A program made the position numbers and the translations under genes. Below are positions 9,409-19,071 of a stretch of 64,000 bases of DNA, in pieces. The DNA comes from Pantoea sp. GD03673. GTDB lineage: Bacteria; Pseudomonadota; Gammaproteobacteria; Enterobacterales; Enterobacteriaceae. Position 1 is the stretch's first letter, and each line of letters starts with the position of its first letter. Where the stretch lies: assembly GCF_029844725.1 (NCBI RefSeq), contig NZ_JAOCKJ010000004.1, positions 310,001 through 374,000 on the forward strand. Reading direction: 5' to 3'. Under the pieces are notes generated by a model. It was not told the origin of the DNA, searched no databases, and saw only the letters and a list, made by a program, of their open reading frames with translations.

Positions 9409-10713
9409 TCAGGCCTGAGCGGTCTGATTCATCAGATCCTGGAAGTTGGTCTCTTTCTCAGTCACTTTAGCTTTCGCCAGGACTGCTTCAACCGCTTGTT
9501 CTTCCAGCGCGACGTTGCGCATATTGTTCATCAGCTCGTTATTCTTGCTGTAGAACTCGATGACTTCTTTAGGATCTTCATACGCAGAAGCCATCTCTTC
9601 GATCATGGTGTTTACGCGCGCTTCGTCAGCTTTCAGCTCGTGGGTACGAATCACTTCGCCCAGCAGCAGACCGACAACAACACGGCGTTTAGCCTGCTCT
9701 TCGAACAGTTCGCGTGGCAGTTCCAGCGCCTGCTGCTCGTTGCCACCGAAACGCTGTGCAGCCTGACGACGCAGAACGTCGATCTCGCTGTCAACCAGCG
9801 CAGCTGGCACGTCGATTTCGTTAGCTTCAACCAGACCGTCGATGGCCTGCGTTTTGATGCGGTTGCGGATAGCGCCTTTCAGCTCGCGATCCATGTTCTT
9901 ACGTACTTCAGTACGCAGACCAGCAACAGAACCATCTTCAACGCCGAAACGTTTGATGAACTCTTCAGTCAGCTCTGGCAGTTCGCGCGTTTCAACTTTC
10001 TTCAGCACGATCTCGAACTTCGCATCTTTCCCTTTCAGGGTTTCTGCGTGGTAGTCGTCCGGGAATTTCACGTCGATAGTGAAGGTTTCGCCCGCTTTGT
10101 GACCCACAACGCCTTCTTCGAAGCCTGGGATCATGCGGCCCTGGCCCATGGCCAGAACGAAATCAGAGGCTTTGCCGCCGTCAAACTCTTCACCGTCAAC
10201 AGAACCGTTGAAATCGATAGTGGCACGATCTTCCGGGCCTGCAGCAGCGTCGCTTTCGATCCAGTTGGCCTGCTGCTTGCGCAGGGTGTCCAGCATGGTA
10301 TCAACATCAGCATCCGTCACTTCAACGACAGGTTTTTCGACTTCGATGTTTTCCAGGCCTTTCAGCTCAACTTCAGGATAAACTTCGAATTCAACCGCGT
10401 AGGTGAAATCCTGACCTTCTTTGTATTCGCCTGGCACGTAGTTTGGTGCGCCAGCCGGATTAATTTTTTCTTTGATGATGGCGTCAACAAAGTTACGCGT
10501 CATCAGTTCGCCCAGCACGTCCTGACGGACAGAAGCGCCGTAACGCTGCGCCACGATGTTCATCGGCACTTTGCCTTTACGGAAACCATCGATGCGAACT
10601 TTCCTGGCAACGTCAACCAGTTCTTTTTTTACTGCGCTTTCGATGCTGTCAGCTGCAACAGTAATCGTAATGCGACGGCCCAGGCCCTGAGTGGTTTCTA
10701 CAGAAACTTGCAT
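9409..10713 (-). CDS. tig: Trigger factor, ribosome-bound chaperone
   Basis: Trigger factor binds the ribosome at the tunnel exit and shields nascent chains. The 434-residue protein has the N-terminal ribosome-binding domain with signature GFRKGKVP at about residues 43-50, an FKBP-type prolyl isomerase domain (about 150-245, around [21 protein letters not shown]) and a C-terminal helical chaperone body. E. coli trigger factor is 432 residues. It is encoded directly upstream of clpPX, as in most Enterobacterales, with its own promoter and terminator. A long open frame on the opposite strand across this gene is a codon-bias shadow. Confidence 0.98.
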   Translation of the reverse strand: MQVSVETTQGLGRRITITVAADSIESAVKKELVDVARKVRIDGFRKGKVPMNIVAQRYGASVRQDVLGELMTRNFVDAIIKEKINPAGAPNYVPGEYKEGQDFTYAVEFEVYPEVELKGLENIEVEKPVVEVTDADVDTMLDTLRKQQANWIESDAAAGPEDRATIDFNGSVDGEEFDGGKASDFVLAMGQGRMIPGFEEGVVGHKAGETFTIDVKFPDDYHAETLKGKDAKFEIVLKKVETRELPELTEEFIKRFGVEDGSVAGLRTEVRKNMDRELKGAIRNRIKTQAIDGLVEANEIDVPAALVDSEIDVLRRQAAQRFGGNEQQALELPRELFEEQAKRRVVVGLLLGEVIRTHELKADEARVNTMIEEMASAYEDPKEVIEFYSKNNELMNNMRNVALEEQAVEAVLAKAKVTEKETNFQDLMNQTAQA

Positions 10714-10866
10714 CTTGTTACCTCAAAAAATCACGTGCTCGGTCAACTTCAGACACCACACATAGTGAAATGCGCCGTATCTAACAACCGGGACGGCTTC
10801 CGTGAAGAGAACCTGATCCCTGTTACCAGAAGCGTCCCGAAGACATTCCGGAAAAATAGACGCAGC

Positions 10867-10895
10867 ATTATAGCGGCATCGCTGGAATGAGTCGA
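10867..10895 (-). promoter_or_regulatory. Sigma-70 promoter of tig
   Basis: On the minus strand a perfect -10 TATAAT (10867-10872) lies 17 bases after TCGACT (10890-10895). The transcript would carry a leader of about 145 bases before ATG 10713. Confidence 0.65.
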
Positions 10896-10969
10896 GGACG
10901 CTAACTCACCACTTTTCAGCAGGTTTGCTGCTTTTTTGAGCCAGGGATCGCGTTTTTCGCTTAATAACA

Positions 10970-10992
10970 GAAAAAACGGCCCGCAGGCCGTT
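10970..10992 (-). terminator. bolA terminator
   Basis: A 7-base-pair stem (AACGGCC at 10975-10981, GGCCGTT at 10986-10992, loop CGCA) starts 15 bases after the bolA stop and is followed on the minus strand by TTTTTTCTG. Confidence 0.85.
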
Positions 10993-11006
10993 GGGGAGAG
11001 GGGAGA

Positions 11007-11321
11007 TCAGGCGAGTGTTCCGGCACCGCGACAGTTAGGGGAAGCCAGAACGGTATCCTGCAACCCTTCCCACTCTTTCAGGGTATACGTATGCAGGGCT
11101 AAGGCATGAACACTGCCCGCTAATTCAGTCGCCAGTTCGCCATAAATCAGGCGATGGCGAGCCAGGAAGCGCTGACCAGCAAAGCAGTCGCTGACAATGA
11201 CCACTTTGAAGTGACTTTCCGATCCGGCAGGCACGTTGTGCCGGTAACTTTCATCATGCACTTCCAGATGAGCTGGCTGAAACGCCACACGCAGCTTTTC
11301 TTCTATTTGTTCGCGAATCAT
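11007..11321 (-). CDS. bolA: BolA, stress morphogen and Fe-S partner of monothiol glutaredoxin
   Basis: BolA is a small regulator of cell shape and biofilm that also pairs with Grx4 in iron-sulfur handling. The 104-residue protein has the class II KH-like BolA fold signature: a conserved His in [17 protein letters not shown] and HRLIYGEL followed by [13 protein letters not shown]. It begins [11 protein letters not shown], preceded by GAGGAG. It is divergent from yajG and has its own terminator. In E. coli bolA is driven by a stationary-phase promoter; I could not assign one with confidence in the gap to yajG. Confidence 0.95.
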   Translation of the reverse strand: MIREQIEEKLRVAFQPAHLEVHDESYRHNVPAGSESHFKVVIVSDCFAGQRFLARHRLIYGELATELAGSVHALALHTYTLKEWEGLQDTVLASPNCRGAGTLA

Positions 11322-11607
11322 GGCTATTACTCCTCAATGGCGAGCGCAGTGCCCCATCTCATTCAATCTTAGTCGCTTTTAGTGCGCTTACCCGTCAGCA
11401 GACGGTAAATATTGCATTTGTTGTCTGCGGGCTTTCGGCGCGCATCATAACGCAGCTGAAACCCTCAGCAAACCAGGCTGACATTGAACCCGCTTAAAAC
11501 AGTTTCAGAGACAATTTCACCCGCAACAGGGCTTTTTTCACTGCCGGGCAATGCTATGATGACCGCAGTTTTTGCAAACCAACCCCCTGACACCAACGAG
11601 AAAAAGT

Positions 11608-12186
11608 ATGTTGAAAAAACTGTTATTCCCACTGCTGGCTGCGTTTATTTTAGCCGGCTGTGCAACCAGCAATAATACCCTCACGATTCAGCCTAAAATT
11701 CAGCTGCCGCAGCAGGATCCAGGCCTGATGGGCGTCACTGTCAGCATCAACGGTGCCGACCAGCGTAAAGATCAGGCGCTGGCAAAAGTTAACCGTGATG
11801 GTCAGTTAGTGACCTTAACGCCATCGCGCGATCTCCGTTTCCTGCTGCAGGAAGTGCTGGAGAAACAGATGACCGCACGTGGCTATATGATTGGTCCTGA
11901 TGGCGCGGTCGATCTGCAAATCGTCGTTAACAATCTTTACGCCGACGTGACGCAGGGCAATGTGCGCTACAGCATCACCACCAAAGCGGACATCTCTATC
12001 ATCGCAACCGCGAAAAACGGCAACAAACAGGTTAAAAACTACCGCCAGACCTACAGCGTAGAAGGCGCGTTCAGCGCGAGCAACCAGAAGATTACCAATG
12101 CGGTGAACGCCACCATGAGCGATGTGATCGCGGATATGGCTCAGGACACCAGCGTGAACGACTTCATCAAACAGAACGCCCGTTAA
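11608..12186 (+). CDS. yajG: YajG outer-membrane-type lipoprotein of unknown role
   Basis: A 192-residue lipoprotein: signal sequence MLKKLLFPLLAAFILAGC with lipobox LAGC and lipidated Cys18. Residue 19 is Ala, so no Asp+2 retention signal is present and outer-membrane sorting is likely. The mature part contains GVTVSINGADQRKDQALAKV and ASNQKITNAV-type segments shared with E. coli YajG, which has the same length. A frame from 11572 exists, but only ATG 11608 gives a lipoprotein signal peptide at the N-terminus. Function is unknown. It precedes ampG on the same strand, with a terminator-like hairpin between. Confidence 0.92.
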   Translation: MLKKLLFPLLAAFILAGCATSNNTLTIQPKIQLPQQDPGLMGVTVSINGADQRKDQALAKVNRDGQLVTLTPSRDLRFLLQEVLEKQMTARGYMIGPDGAVDLQIVVNNLYADVTQGNVRYSITTKADISIIATAKNGNKQVKNYRQTYSVEGAFSASNQKITNAVNATMSDVIADMAQDTSVNDFIKQNAR

Positions 12187-12201
12187 GACCGTCTCACCCC
12201 T

Positions 12202-12225
12202 GCCCTGCCTCGTGCAGGGCTTTTT
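12202..12225 (+). terminator. Terminator between yajG and ampG
   Basis: Stem GCCCTGC (12202-12208) with GCAGGGC (12214-12220), loop CTCGT, then TTTTT. It lies 16 bases after the yajG stop and 19 before the ampG start, so ampG expression probably depends on readthrough or on a promoter within yajG. Confidence 0.85.
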
Positions 12226-12243
12226 GTTATCTGCAGGATCCGC

Positions 12244-13734
12244 ATGAACCACTATCTTCGCCTCTTCAGCCAGAAAAACGCCGCCGTATTGCTGCTGCTC
12301 GGTTTTGCTTCCGGACTGCCGCTGGCACTGACATCGGGCACGTTACAGGCGTGGATGACGGTGGAAAATGTCGATCTGAAAACCATCGGCTTCTTTTCAC
12401 TCGTCGGCCAGGCCTATGTCTTTAAATTTCTCTGGTCGCCGATGATGGACCGCTATACGCCGCCGTTTCTGGGCCGGCGTCGCGGCTGGTTACTGCTGAG
12501 TCAGCTGGCGCTGGCTGGCGGGATTGTTGCGATGGGCTTTCTGCAGCCGGGCCGCGATCTGACCCTGATGGCGGCGCTGGCGGTGCTGATCGCTTTCTGC
12601 TCTGCCTCACAGGACATCGTTTTTGATGCCTGGAAAACGGATATTCTGCCACCTGAAGAGCGTGGCAGCGGCGCGGCGATCACCGTGCTGGGATATCGCC
12701 TGGCGATGCTGATTTCAGGCGGGCTGGCGTTGTGGCTTGCTGACCGCTATCTGGGCTGGCAGGCGACCTACTGGCTGATGGCGCTGATGATGGTGCCGGG
12801 CATTATCGCAACGCTGATGGCAAGCGAGCCGGACACACGTACCTCCACGCCGCATTCACTGCGACAGGCGGTGGTCGACCCGCTAAAAGATTTTTTCCAG
12901 CGCAACAACGCCTGGCTGTTGATTACCCTGATTATTCTTTACAAGCTGGGCGATGCTTTTGCCGCCTCGCTGACCACCACCTTTCTGATTCGCGGCGTCG
13001 GCTTCAATGCCGGTGACGTCGGGCTGGTGAACAAGACGCTGGGCCTGCTGGCGACCATTATCGGAGCGCTCTATGGCGGCGTTTTGATGCAGCGCCTGAG
13101 TCTGTTCCGGGCGCTGCTGATTTTTGGCCTGCTGCAGGCGGTCTCGAATTTTGGCTACTGGCTGCTGGCCGTCACCGACAAACAGCTGTGGAGTATGGCC
13201 AGCGCCGTCTTTGTCGAAAACCTCTGCGGCGGCATGGGCACCGCGGCCTTTGTCGCGTTGCTGATGACGCTGTGTAACAAATCGTTTTCAGCGACCCAGT
13301 TTGCCCTGCTGTCGGCGCTATCTGCGGTAGGTCGTGTTTATGTCGGCCCGGCGGCGGGCTGGCTGGTGGAACTCTGGGGCTGGCCGACCTTTTATGCTTT
13401 CACGGTGATCGCGGGTCTGCCGGGACTGGTGCTGCTGGCTTTTTGCCGCCAAACGCTTAATCAGGTCGAGCAGAGTGGCAATTTCCTCACACGAAGCTAC
13501 TATCCTCATGGCTATCGCTGGACGAATCGTCTGTTTGCAGCCGGATGCGGCGTACTGGCTCTCTGGCTGATCGCGCTGGCACTGAATGCACTGGGGCTGA
13601 CTGCGCTGACGCCGTTGCTCACCCGCCTGTTTGAGCTGGGTATGACCCTCTCTTTACTGGCCGTGTTGGCGGGCGTGCTGCTGGACTATCGGGCGCTGAA
13701 GAAAACGCCTGATTTGCCCGCGTCAGATGCTTAA
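12244..13734 (+). CDS. ampG: Muropeptide permease AmpG
   Basis: AmpG brings anhydro-muropeptides released by cell-wall turnover back into the cytoplasm and so feeds peptidoglycan recycling; where an inducible ampC exists it also provides the inducing signal. The 496-residue protein has multiple membrane segments (14 in the E. coli protein) and the conserved stretches GFASGLPLALTSGTLQAWM, LWSPMMDRYTPP and ENLCGGMGTAAFVALLMTL. E. coli AmpG is 491 residues. ATG 12244 follows a GCAGGA site by 6 bases. No ampC or ampR is present in the window. Confidence 0.97.
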   Translation: MNHYLRLFSQKNAAVLLLLGFASGLPLALTSGTLQAWMTVENVDLKTIGFFSLVGQAYVFKFLWSPMMDRYTPPFLGRRRGWLLLSQLALAGGIVAMGFLQPGRDLTLMAALAVLIAFCSASQDIVFDAWKTDILPPEERGSGAAITVLGYRLAMLISGGLALWLADRYLGWQATYWLMALMMVPGIIATLMASEPDTRTSTPHSLRQAVVDPLKDFFQRNNAWLLITLIILYKLGDAFAASLTTTFLIRGVGFNAGDVGLVNKTLGLLATIIGALYGGVLMQRLSLFRALLIFGLLQAVSNFGYWLLAVTDKQLWSMASAVFVENLCGGMGTAAFVALLMTLCNKSFSATQFALLSALSAVGRVYVGPAAGWLVELWGWPTFYAFTVIAGLPGLVLLAFCRQTLNQVEQSGNFLTRSYYPHGYRWTNRLFAAGCGVLALWLIALALNALGLTALTPLLTRLFELGMTLSLLAVLAGVLLDYRALKKTPDLPASDA

Positions 13735-14178
13735 GTGAAATCGATAGGTTAACGGGGGGCGGCTTATTTTTTCACATCCGGATAAGTCGCCGTCATTTAT
13801 CATCGCGTGTTATTTTTAAAAATTAAGAATTGAACCTGAGGAGGCGTAGCGGAAATACTAAAAACCGGTGAGCAATTACTTTAGTTAAATTTAGTCGCGC
13901 AAATGATGCAGAGTTGTTAAATATTTGGGAGTTAAAAGTAAGGGTTATTCCTTTCCCTGATTTTTTTACGGTTACTTCCATTGGTTTTCGTTATATTGAT
14001 GCCAACTGCTTGTCTGCGTTAATTATTTGTCACCTGGCGCAACATCTGTGACACCCTTAGCAAAAGGTGTCAACACGTATCTGACACATCCTTAAGCTGG
14101 TTTACACTGCATAAACCTTCCCGTAAAATGCGCGCACACTTAAACGACAATAGAGCCCTTTGTCATTGAGGTCGTTAA
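13735..14178 (+). other. 444-base intergenic region before the cyo operon
   Basis: A stretch between ampG and cyoA that is visibly richer in A and T than its surroundings and has no convincing open frame. It ends in the cyo promoter (14101-14129). It contains GTTAA elements near 13916 and 13931 of the kind seen in ArcA sites, but their spacing is not the canonical one, so I do not call an operator. Control by oxygen through ArcA and Fnr is known for E. coli cyo; here it is only an inference. Confidence 0.5.
14101..14129 (+). promoter_or_regulatory. Sigma-70 promoter of the cyoABCDE operon
   Basis: TTTACA (14101-14106) and TAAAAT (14124-14129) are exactly 17 bases apart. The predicted start lies about 40 bases before the cyoA ATG. 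Confidence 0.75.
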
Positions 14179-15105
14179 ATGAGACTCAGTAAATACAATA
14201 AAAGTTTGGGGATTTTGTCATTAATTGCAGGCACTTTATTAATGAGTGGCTGCGATAGTGCATTGTTAAATCCCAAAGGACAGATTGCACTGGAGCAACG
14301 TTCGCTGATACTGACTGCCTTTGGCCTGATGTTGATCGTCGTGATTCCCGCAGTCCTGATGGCCGTGGTGTTTGCCTGGAAGTATCGGGCGTCCAACACG
14401 AATGCGAAGTACAGCCCTAACTGGTCACACTCTAACAAAGTGGAAGCCGTGGTCTGGACCATTCCGATCCTGATCATTATCTTCCTCAGCGTACTGACCT
14501 GGAAATCAACCCACGCACTGGAGCCCAGCAAACCGCTGCAATCTGATGTGAAACCGGTTGAGATTGATGTGGTTGCACTGGACTGGAAATGGTTGTTCAT
14601 TTACCCGGAACAGGGTATTGCGACCGTGAACCAGATTGCCTTCCCGGCAAATACTCCGGTGAACTTCAAAATCACCTCTAACTCCGTCATGAACTCTTTC
14701 TTCATTCCAACGCTCGGCAGCCAGATTTATGCGATGGCCGGTATGCAGACCAAGCTGCATCTGATTGCGAATGAGCCAGGAACTTTCGACGGTATCTCTG
14801 CAAACTTCAGTGGTCGTGGCTTCTCTGGCATGAAGTTTAAAGCCATTGCAACCAAAGACGATGCGGAATTCCAGCAGTGGGTGGCTAAAGTTAAAGCAGC
14901 CCCTAACACGCTGACCACCATGGAAGATTTCGAGAAAGTGGCAGTGCCAAGCGAAAATCATCCGGTGGAATATTTCTCTTCAGCTGATCCGAAACTGTTC
15001 ATGCAAGTCATCGACAAGTTCAAGATGAGCCACGGGAAAATGGACATGCCACAGCATGAAGGTATGGACATGAGTCACGCCGCTTCCGCGGGAGCCGAGG
15101 AATAA
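14179..15105 (+). CDS. cyoA: Cytochrome bo3 ubiquinol oxidase subunit II
   Basis: CyoA is the membrane-anchored subunit II of the proton-pumping quinol oxidase that reduces oxygen to water. The 308-residue product has a lipoprotein signal ending LLMSGC (Cys25), two membrane helices (about 45-65 and 90-110) and a periplasmic cupredoxin domain. As expected for a quinol oxidase the copper-A ligands of cytochrome c oxidases are missing. The C-terminal tail is rich in Met and His ([16 protein letters not shown]), a possible metal-binding tail. It is the first gene of cyoABCDE, 4 bases before cyoB. Confidence 0.97.
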   Translation: MRLSKYNKSLGILSLIAGTLLMSGCDSALLNPKGQIALEQRSLILTAFGLMLIVVIPAVLMAVVFAWKYRASNTNAKYSPNWSHSNKVEAVVWTIPILIIIFLSVLTWKSTHALEPSKPLQSDVKPVEIDVVALDWKWLFIYPEQGIATVNQIAFPANTPVNFKITSNSVMNSFFIPTLGSQIYAMAGMQTKLHLIANEPGTFDGISANFSGRGFSGMKFKAIATKDDAEFQQWVAKVKAAPNTLTTMEDFEKVAVPSENHPVEYFSSADPKLFMQVIDKFKMSHGKMDMPQHEGMDMSHAASAGAEE

Positions 15106-15109
15106 TACG

Positions 15110-17092
15110 ATGTTCGGAAAATTAACACTGGATGCAGTGCCGTATCATGAGCCGATTATCATGGTTACGGTTGCCGCTATCATCATAGGTGGTCTGGCGC
15201 TGGTCGCTGCGCTCACCTATTTTGGTAAGTGGAAATATCTGTGGTCTGAATGGCTGACGTCAGTCGACCACAAACGCCTGGGTATCATGTATGTCATCAT
15301 GGCGTTCGTCATGCTGCTGCGTGGTTTCGCTGATGCCATTATGATGCGTACCCAACAGGTTATGGCTTCGGCCGGTGAAGCGGGCATTCTGCCACCGCAC
15401 CACTACGACCAGATCTTTACCGCGCACGGCGTGATTATGATCTTCTTCGTGGCGATGCCTTTCGTGGTTGGCCTGATGAACATCGCCGTTCCGTTGCAGA
15501 TTGGTGCACGTGACGTTGCGTTCCCGTTCCTGAACAACCTGAGCTTCTGGTTTACTGCGGTCGGTGTGATCCTGGTTAACCTGTCGCTGGGTGTGGGCGA
15601 GTTCGCGCAGACCGGCTGGCTGGCTTATCCGCCGCTTTCCGGCGCGGAGTACAGTCCCGGGGTCGGGGTCGATTACTGGATCTGGAGCCTTCAGCTCTCA
15701 GGTATCGGTACGACTTTAACCGGTATTAACTTCTTCGTGACCATCCTGAAGATGCGCGCACCGGGCATGAGCCTGTTCAAAATGCCGGTATTTACCTGGA
15801 CCGCGCTGTGCACCAACGTCCTGATCATCGCTGCGTTCCCGGTTCTGACCGTGACCCTGGCGCTGTTGACCCTTGATCGTTATCTCGGCTTCCATTTCTT
15901 CACCAATGAAATGGGCGGGAACATGATGATGTACGTCAACCTGATCTGGGTCTGGGGCCATCCGGAAGTGTATATCCTGGTGCTGCCGGTATTTGGTGTG
16001 TTCGCAGAAATCACCGCGACCTTCTCCAAAAAACGTCTGTTTGGTTATACCTCACTGGTGTGGGCGACCATCGCCATTACCGTACTGTCGTTTATCGTAT
16101 GGTTGCACCACTTCTTCACCATGGGTGCAGGTGCCAACGTTAACGCCTTCTTCGGTATCATGACGATGATCATCGCGATTCCGACCGGGGTTAAAATCTT
16201 TAACTGGCTGTTCACCATGTATCAGGGCCGCATTCAGATGCACTCTGCCATGCTGTGGACCGTTGGCTTCCTGGTCACCTTCTCTGTAGGGGGTATGACC
16301 GGCGTACTGCTGGCCGTTCCGGGTGCTGACTTTATCCTTCACAACAGCCTGTTCCTGATTGCGCACTTCCACAACGTTATCATCGGTGGTGTAGTCTTTG
16401 GTTGTATGGCGGGCGTGACCTACTGGTTCCCGAAAGCCTTTGGCTTCACCCTGAACGAAACCTGGGGTAAGCGCGCGTTCTGGTTCTGGATCATTGGCTT
16501 CTTCGTTGCCTTTATGCCGCTGTACGCACTGGGCTTCATGGGTATGACCCGTCGTCTGAGCCAGGATATCGATCCACAGTTCCACCCTCTGCTGGTGGTT
16601 GCTGCGGTCGGTGCGGGCCTGATTGCACTGGGTATCCTGTGTCAGCTGACCATGTTCTACGTCTCAGTACGTGACCGCGATCAGAACCGTGATGTGACGG
16701 GTGACCCGTGGGGCGGTCGTACGCTGGAGTGGGCAACCTCTTCACCACCACCGTTCTACAACTTTGCTGTTATCCCGCACGTGCATGAGCGTGATGCGTT
16801 CTGGGAAATGAAAGAGAAAGGCGAAGCGTACAAACAGCCGGCATCGTATGAAGAAATTCATATGCCGAAAAACAGTGGTGCTGCCATCGTCATCTGCGCA
16901 TTCGCCACTATTATGGGCTTCGCGCTGATCTGGCATATCTGGTGGATGGCGGGTCTTTCATTCCTCGGCATGATCGTTACCTGGATCGTGAAGAGCTTCG
17001 ACGAAGACGTGGATTACTACGTTCCGGTTGCCGAAGTTCAGAAGATTGAGAACCAGCATTTTGACGAAATCAGCAAAGCAGGTCTGAAATAA
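15110..17092 (+). CDS. cyoB: Cytochrome bo3 ubiquinol oxidase subunit I
   Basis: CyoB is the catalytic subunit holding low-spin heme b, high-spin heme o3 and CuB. The 660-residue polytopic protein shows the ligand set: His in [11 protein letters not shown] (low-spin heme), WGHPEVY (CuB His with its cross-linked Tyr), the HH pair in [10 protein letters not shown] (CuB) and HFH in [14 protein letters not shown] (heme o3 and heme b). All are intact, so an active enzyme is expected. It overlaps cyoC by one base. Confidence 0.98.
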   Translation: MFGKLTLDAVPYHEPIIMVTVAAIIIGGLALVAALTYFGKWKYLWSEWLTSVDHKRLGIMYVIMAFVMLLRGFADAIMMRTQQVMASAGEAGILPPHHYDQIFTAHGVIMIFFVAMPFVVGLMNIAVPLQIGARDVAFPFLNNLSFWFTAVGVILVNLSLGVGEFAQTGWLAYPPLSGAEYSPGVGVDYWIWSLQLSGIGTTLTGINFFVTILKMRAPGMSLFKMPVFTWTALCTNVLIIAAFPVLTVTLALLTLDRYLGFHFFTNEMGGNMMMYVNLIWVWGHPEVYILVLPVFGVFAEITATFSKKRLFGYTSLVWATIAITVLSFIVWLHHFFTMGAGANVNAFFGIMTMIIAIPTGVKIFNWLFTMYQGRIQMHSAMLWTVGFLVTFSVGGMTGVLLAVPGADFILHNSLFLIAHFHNVIIGGVVFGCMAGVTYWFPKAFGFTLNETWGKRAFWFWIIGFFVAFMPLYALGFMGMTRRLSQDIDPQFHPLLVVAAVGAGLIALGILCQLTMFYVSVRDRDQNRDVTGDPWGGRTLEWATSSPPPFYNFAVIPHVHERDAFWEMKEKGEAYKQPASYEEIHMPKNSGAAIVICAFATIMGFALIWHIWWMAGLSFLGMIVTWIVKSFDEDVDYYVPVAEVQKIENQHFDEISKAGLK

Positions 17093-17709
17093 TGTCAACT
17101 GAAACTCTGATTAAACATCACCACGACGTCCATGCGGAGCATGGGCATCACGATGCAGGAGCCAACAAAGTCTTTGGCTTCTGGATCTACCTGATGAGTG
17201 ACTGCATTATCTTCGCAACCCTGTTTGCGACCTATGCCGTCATGGTCAACAACACTGCCGGTGGCCCGGCAGGTAAAGATATCTTTGAGCTGCCATTTGT
17301 TCTGGTAGAAACCGCCCTGCTGCTGCTGAGTTCGATCACTTACGGCATGGCTGTTATCTCCATGAACAAGGAGCAAAAAGGTGCCGTTATCGGCTGGCTG
17401 GCGCTGACCTTCCTGTTTGGTCTGGGCTTCATCGGAATGGAAATCTATGAATTCCATCACCTGATTGCAGAAGGCTTTGGTCCGGATCGCAGTGGCTTCC
17501 TGTCTGGCTTCTTTACGCTGGTCGGTACCCACGGTCTGCACGTGACCTCAGGTCTGATCTGGATGCTGGTTCTGATGTTCCAGATTTCCAAACGTGGCCT
17601 GAACGCGACTAACCGCACCCGTATCATGTGTCTGAGCCTGTTCTGGCACTTCCTGGACGTGGTCTGGATTTGCGTCTTCACCGTTGTTTACCTGATGGGA
17701 GCCATGTAA
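17092..17709 (+). CDS. cyoC: Cytochrome bo3 ubiquinol oxidase subunit III
   Basis: A 205-residue subunit III with five membrane segments; it carries no redox centre and supports assembly of the complex. The motif [20 protein letters not shown], the Glu in [11 protein letters not shown] and [13 protein letters not shown] are typical of the family. A His-rich N-terminus ([14 protein letters not shown]) precedes the first helix. Start and stop are coupled: its ATG overlaps the cyoB stop and its TAA overlaps the cyoD ATG. Confidence 0.97.
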   Translation: MSTETLIKHHHDVHAEHGHHDAGANKVFGFWIYLMSDCIIFATLFATYAVMVNNTAGGPAGKDIFELPFVLVETALLLLSSITYGMAVISMNKEQKGAVIGWLALTFLFGLGFIGMEIYEFHHLIAEGFGPDRSGFLSGFFTLVGTHGLHVTSGLIWMLVLMFQISKRGLNATNRTRIMCLSLFWHFLDVVWICVFTVVYLMGAM

Positions 17710-18038
17710 TGAGTCATTCTGTTAACGAACATGGCGCTTCACACGGTAGCGTGAAGTCCTACATGATCGGCTTCATCCTCTCTATCATCCTGACGGCAAT
17801 CCCGTTCTGGATGGTAATGGATGGCAGTGCATCTCACGGTACTATCCTCGGTGTTGTTCTGGTGTGTGCGGTAATTCAGGTGCTGGTTCACCTGGTTTAC
17901 TTCCTGCACTTAGACAGCAAATCTGAGGGTGGCTGGAACATGGTAGCCATTGTTTTCTCGGCCATCATCATCCTGATTGTCGTAGTAGGCTCACTGTGGA
18001 TCATGTGGAACCTCAACTACAACATGATGCCTCACTAA
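17709..18038 (+). CDS. cyoD: Cytochrome bo3 ubiquinol oxidase subunit IV
   Basis: A 109-residue subunit with three membrane helices that helps CuB binding during assembly. The frame extends upstream to 17628, but the start at 17709 ([14 protein letters not shown]) shares one base with the cyoC stop, gives the E. coli length of 109 and leaves no large overlap, so it is chosen. It ends 13 bases before cyoE. Confidence 0.96.
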   Translation: MSHSVNEHGASHGSVKSYMIGFILSIILTAIPFWMVMDGSASHGTILGVVLVCAVIQVLVHLVYFLHLDSKSEGGWNMVAIVFSAIIILIVVVGSLWIMWNLNYNMMPH

Positions 18039-18051
18039 AGAGTCATACGTA

Positions 18052-18939
18052 ATGTTTAAGCAATACCTGCAAGTTACAAAACCAGGAATTATTTTCGGGA
18101 ATTTAATTTCTGTGATCGGCGGATTCCTGCTGGCCTCCAAAGGCAACACGGATTACGCCCTGTTTCTCATCACCCTGGTGGGCGTGTCACTGGTGGTTGC
18201 ATCGGGTTGTGTTTTCAACAACGTGATTGACCGCGACATCGACATCAAGATGGAGAGAACCCGGAATCGGGTGCTGGTAAAAGGCCTAATCTCCGCGAAA
18301 GTTAGCCTGGTTTATGCCACTGTGCTGGGTATTGCTGGCTTTGCGTTGCTCTACTTCGGCGCTAATCCGCTGGCCATGTGGCTGGCGGTCATGGGCTTCG
18401 TGGTGTACGTGGGCATCTACAGCCTCTACATGAAGCGTAATTCCGTTTACGGTACGCTGATTGGCAGTCTGTCGGGTGCTGCGCCGCCGGTTATCGGCTA
18501 CTGCGCAGTCTCCAACCAGTTTGATGCGGGCGCGTTGATCCTGCTGGCGATCTTTAGCCTGTGGCAGATGCCGCATTCGTACGCGATTGCTATCTTCCGC
18601 TTTAAAGATTATCAGGCAGCGAACATCCCGGTTCTGCCGGTGGTGAAAGGCATTTCCGTGGCTAAGAATCATATTACGCTCTACATTCTGGCGTTTATGA
18701 TTGCCACGCTGATGCTGACGCTGGGCGGCTACGCGGGCTACAAATATCTGGTGGTGGCCGCTGCGGTCAGCGTCTGGTGGCTGGGCATGGCGTTATCGGG
18801 TTATAAAACCGCAGATGACCGTGTCTGGGCGCGTAAACTGTTTGTCTTCTCTATCGTGACCATCACTGCGCTGAGCGTGATGATGTCGGTAGATTCGATG
18901 GCTCCGGCCTCGAAGGACCTGCTGACTTACGTCTGGTAA
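18052..18939 (+). CDS. cyoE: Heme O synthase (protoheme IX farnesyltransferase)
   Basis: CyoE transfers a farnesyl group to heme B to give the heme O needed by CyoB. The 295-residue, multi-helix UbiA-type prenyltransferase has the Asp-rich motif [18 protein letters not shown] and the second conserved region [20 protein letters not shown]. The farnesyl diphosphate substrate would come from IspA, also encoded in this window at 25.2 kb. Last gene of the cyo operon, followed by a strong terminator. Confidence 0.97.
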   Translation: MFKQYLQVTKPGIIFGNLISVIGGFLLASKGNTDYALFLITLVGVSLVVASGCVFNNVIDRDIDIKMERTRNRVLVKGLISAKVSLVYATVLGIAGFALLYFGANPLAMWLAVMGFVVYVGIYSLYMKRNSVYGTLIGSLSGAAPPVIGYCAVSNQFDAGALILLAIFSLWQMPHSYAIAIFRFKDYQAANIPVLPVVKGISVAKNHITLYILAFMIATLMLTLGGYAGYKYLVVAAAVSVWWLGMALSGYKTADDRVWARKLFVFSIVTITALSVMMSVDSMAPASKDLLTYVW

Positions 18940-18960
18940 CCGACACCGCAAGAGCATGAA

Positions 18961-18990
18961 AAGGGCGCGATTTTCGCGCCCTTTCTTTTT
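18961..18990 (+). terminator. cyo operon terminator
   Basis: A perfect 10-base-pair stem (AAGGGCGCGA at 18961-18970, TCGCGCCCTT at 18974-18983) with loop TTT, followed by TCTTTTT. It lies 21 bases after the cyoE stop. Confidence 0.93.
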
Positions 18991-19071
18991 GTTACGACTG
19001 CTTAAAAACTATTGTTTTACCCGCCCTGCCCCGCCACCTAGAATAAATGCAGCACATTAACAGAGGTTGGA

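Noticed and set aside
9496-10890. A 464-codon open frame on the plus strand antisense to tig
   Set aside because: It lies wholly over a clear trigger-factor gene, its product is Phe/Asn/Val-rich nonsense with no domain, and it reflects codon bias of the real gene.
13911-13936. ArcA-type GTTAA repeats before cyoA
   Set aside because: The two GTTAA elements are 15 bases apart, not the usual 11, so an ArcA site is not supported by sequence alone.
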